Below, piece by piece: positions 62,958-64,000 of a DNA stretch of 64,000 bases (positions are counted from its first letter, which is position 1; each line of letters starts with the position of its first letter). This DNA is from Flammeovirgaceae bacterium UBA2338 (GTDB taxonomy: Bacteria > Bacteroidota > Bacteroidia > Cytophagales > Cyclobacteriaceae). Made by a program: the position numbers and the translations under genes. The stretch spans positions 172,118 through 236,117 of the forward strand of contig DDUM01000020.1 of the NCBI GenBank assembly GCA_002344795.1, in the 5' to 3' direction. Below the pieces are notes generated by a model. The model was not told the origin of the DNA. It searched no databases and worked only from the letters and a program-made list of their open reading frames with translations.

Positions 62958-63290
62958 TTAATACTCTTTGCACTTGGTAAAAGTGTCATTTCGACTTTTA
63001 ACTCTTAACAATTATTGGCTCATATCCACCAGTGGGCGGACGCAAGTTCGCCCCGATATCTAAAAACGAGGCTGTCTCAAAAGGTAAAGAATATCGTTTT
63101 TCTGAGCGAAAGCGAAGAATCTCCATAGTTTGAATTTACAATTTGGGGATGTCTCTACGCCAAATGGTGGCCGCAGTACACTTCTATCAACAAAAATAGA
63201 GTGCCTTCTTGTATGCCACTCCAACACACTGTTAGAGGCCAATGTCGATGGAATGTCAGGCATTAGCTTAAATAGTTTTTAATCAGCCAG
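62958..63290. other. Gene-free spacer with decayed repeats
   Basis: No supported gene. GTCATTTCGAC near 62985 and TTTTCTGAGCGAAAGCGAAG near 63095 look like pieces of the dispersed repeats common between Bacteroidota genes. 63013-63056 looks like a decayed 3-prime half of tRNA-fMet. The core GGCTGTCTCAAAAGG at 63070 matches the susD terminator core. An open frame on the minus strand (63060-63263) reads through this repeat and is not credible. Confidence 0.6.
63013..63056 (+). repeat. Decayed tRNA-fMet 3-prime half
   Basis: ATTGGCTCATATCC, then CGCAAGTTCG, then CCCCG and CTAAAA follow the order of the anticodon arm, T arm, acceptor and downstream bases of the fMet gene at 62846-62918. The distances differ and the stems no longer pair, so it is a remnant and not a working tRNA. 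Confidence 0.5.
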
Positions 63291-63383
63291 CTAAAAAAAC
63301 AGCCAGCTTATGAGATAAAGCAATACTAAAAAAGCTAGAAATAGTATATTGACCCAATACCTGGATTTCTTCAATAGATTCAT
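63291..63383 (-). CDS. Possible 30-residue membrane peptide
   Basis: A short frame starts with ATG at 63383 and ends in TAG at 63291. The product opens MNLLKKSRYWVNI and then has a run of about 17 hydrophobic residues (LFLAFLVLLYLISWLFF), a typical single-pass membrane peptide with positive residues at the start. It lies 42 nt downstream of the hypothetical gene at 63426 on the same strand. No ribosome-binding site is clear. It is a real candidate, though chance cannot be excluded. Confidence 0.45.
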   Translation of the reverse strand: MNLLKKSRYWVNILFLAFLVLLYLISWLFF

Positions 63384-63425
63384 AATAGGATTTTTAAGAT
63401 AAAATTGATTGTGTAGTAGGGGAGA

Positions 63426-63806
63426 CTACGTCAACTTTGGGGGAGGGCTTATGGTAACATATACTCCTTCCGTCAGATCACCTTCTTGAAGAAAGCAATT
63501 GGTGATTTCTAATATTTGAAGATAGTCTTGCGAGGAAATCAACTCTACTTTTTCCGGCTTAAAAACAAAGTTTACAAACTGATAATTGGATTTTTGATCC
63601 GCATCATCACCTTCCGGAATAAAATCCTCAATGCCAAAAATTGTTTCAAAGGTCAGCTCAACAATGCTTTCAATTTCATTAATTGTAAGATCTTCAATCA
63701 TTTTTCTATTGTGCAAATCCGGGGGGTCAACGCTTACATTGAACAAAAAAATGACTAGTGCTATAGCCATTCCGTTTGTCAATGAAGTGTGTCGAAAAAT
63801 GAACAT
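63426..63806 (-). CDS. Hypothetical protein with N-terminal hydrophobic segment
   Basis: A 126-residue protein. Residues about 11-24 are hydrophobic (NGMAIALVIFLFNVS) and may be a signal or anchor; no lipobox is seen. The rest is acidic with IEDLTINEIESIVELTFETIFG and FIPEGDDADQKSNYQFVNFVFKP, and ends in VYVTISPPPKLT. I do not recognise the family. It is upstream of the 30-residue peptide frame and divergent from the gene beginning at the right edge. Confidence 0.7.
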   Translation of the reverse strand: MFIFRHTSLTNGMAIALVIFLFNVSVDPPDLHNRKMIEDLTINEIESIVELTFETIFGIEDFIPEGDDADQKSNYQFVNFVFKPEKVELISSQDYLQILEITNCFLQEGDLTEGVYVTISPPPKLT

Positions 63807-63932
63807 ATTTATGAATCGAAGAACTGCTAATTTAACACTTTCTGAGCTGATTTATATCAAAACCAAACGTTACTTGTGCTTCAGGCACTAGCGCTGTACT
63901 CACGCTTATATTACACTTCGTCATTTTTGGCT

Positions 63933-63940
63933 TACTTTTG
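63933..63940 (+). promoter_or_regulatory. -7 promoter box at the right edge
   Basis: TACTTTTG matches TAnnTTTG exactly. It precedes the partial gene at 63982 by 42 nt; TTTTTGG at 63924 is too close to be its -33 box. Confidence 0.5.
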
Positions 63941-63981
63941 CAAACTTATAATGGAAAATCAATTGAGGGGAGAGCAAAATC

Positions 63982-64000
63982 ATGCCTGAATCACACAAAG
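63982..64000 (+). CDS. 5-prime end of a gene running off the window
   Basis: Only six codons are visible (MPESHK). A purine-rich GGGGAGAG lies 8 to 16 nt before the ATG, which may be a ribosome-binding site. A 12-codon frame (63951-63989) starting just after the promoter box and ending across this ATG could be a short leader. The product cannot be named. Confidence 0.4.

Noticed and set aside
63060..63263. 67-residue minus-strand frame
   Set aside because: It reads through a dispersed repeat; there is no ribosome site, and its composition looks like translated non-coding DNA.

Overview
The window looks like a stretch of chromosome from a Bacteroidota bacterium, most likely a Cytophagales-type marine or soil heterotroph; the rank below phylum is my inference. 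The signs are a SusC/SusD outer-membrane pair, several CarboxypepD_reg-like and TonB-dependent proteins, a YtxJ bacillithiol-type redox protein, a LytS/LytTR two-component pair, Bacteroidota-type TAnnTTTG promoter boxes with few Shine-Dalgarno sequences, and AT-rich DNA with dense gene packing and frequent TTG starts. There is no prophage, insertion sequence or CRISPR array; most genes are core housekeeping.

Layout. 1-5.2 kb (minus): TonB-dependent receptor, tRNA methyltransferase MnmD, IspF and an M16 peptidase. 5.3-12.8 kb: fused alpha/beta E1 of a branched-chain-type oxoacid dehydrogenase, a long secreted basic tandem-repeat protein followed by ytxJ, an OsmC protein, an outer-membrane protein and TonB. 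12.8-18.8 kb: chromate transporter, 2-oxoglutarate/Fe oxygenase, ribD/prmC divergent pair, ornithine aminotransferase. 19-24.3 kb: rmuC, a stand-alone GroES-like gene with a 70-aa partner, a secreted aminopeptidase P and an acetyltransferase-deacetylase fusion.

24.8-30.4 kb is a tight operon: PLP dehydratase, ornithine-cyclodeaminase-family enzyme, an NRAMP-like transporter fused to 5-oxoprolinase subunit PxpA, PxpB and PxpC. Overlapping starts and stops suggest joint translation, and the set reads as uptake and hydrolysis of 5-oxoproline linked to amino-acid or imino-acid conversion. 30.5-36.8 kb carries a membrane-anchored alpha/beta hydrolase, two lipoproteins (one a class C beta-lactamase-like hydrolase) and the LytTR/LytS pair. 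36.9-46.1 kb holds HldA kinase, aspartate aminotransferase-type enzyme, RecR, ClpS, a sodium:solute symporter, two paralogous small secreted proteins made by a tandem segmental duplication, an alkyltransferase-like protein and a secreted Ig-like protein.

46.2-64 kb: tRNA-Ser(UGA), a non-coding structured spacer, the SusC/SusD pair, YihY, a hotdog thioesterase and MltG, TsaC/Sua5 with WbqC, ClpC, a VWA-type membrane protein with RarA, threonine aldolase, initiator tRNA-fMet, a spacer with decayed repeats, a 30-codon membrane peptide, a hypothetical protein, and the first bases of a further gene.

The most unusual items are the NRAMP-like/PxpA fusion whose transporter half lacks the metal-binding motifs, the GNAT-HDAC fusion, the tandem-repeat protein and the segmental duplication that left a decayed symporter fragment. 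All family calls were made by eye from motifs, not by database search.
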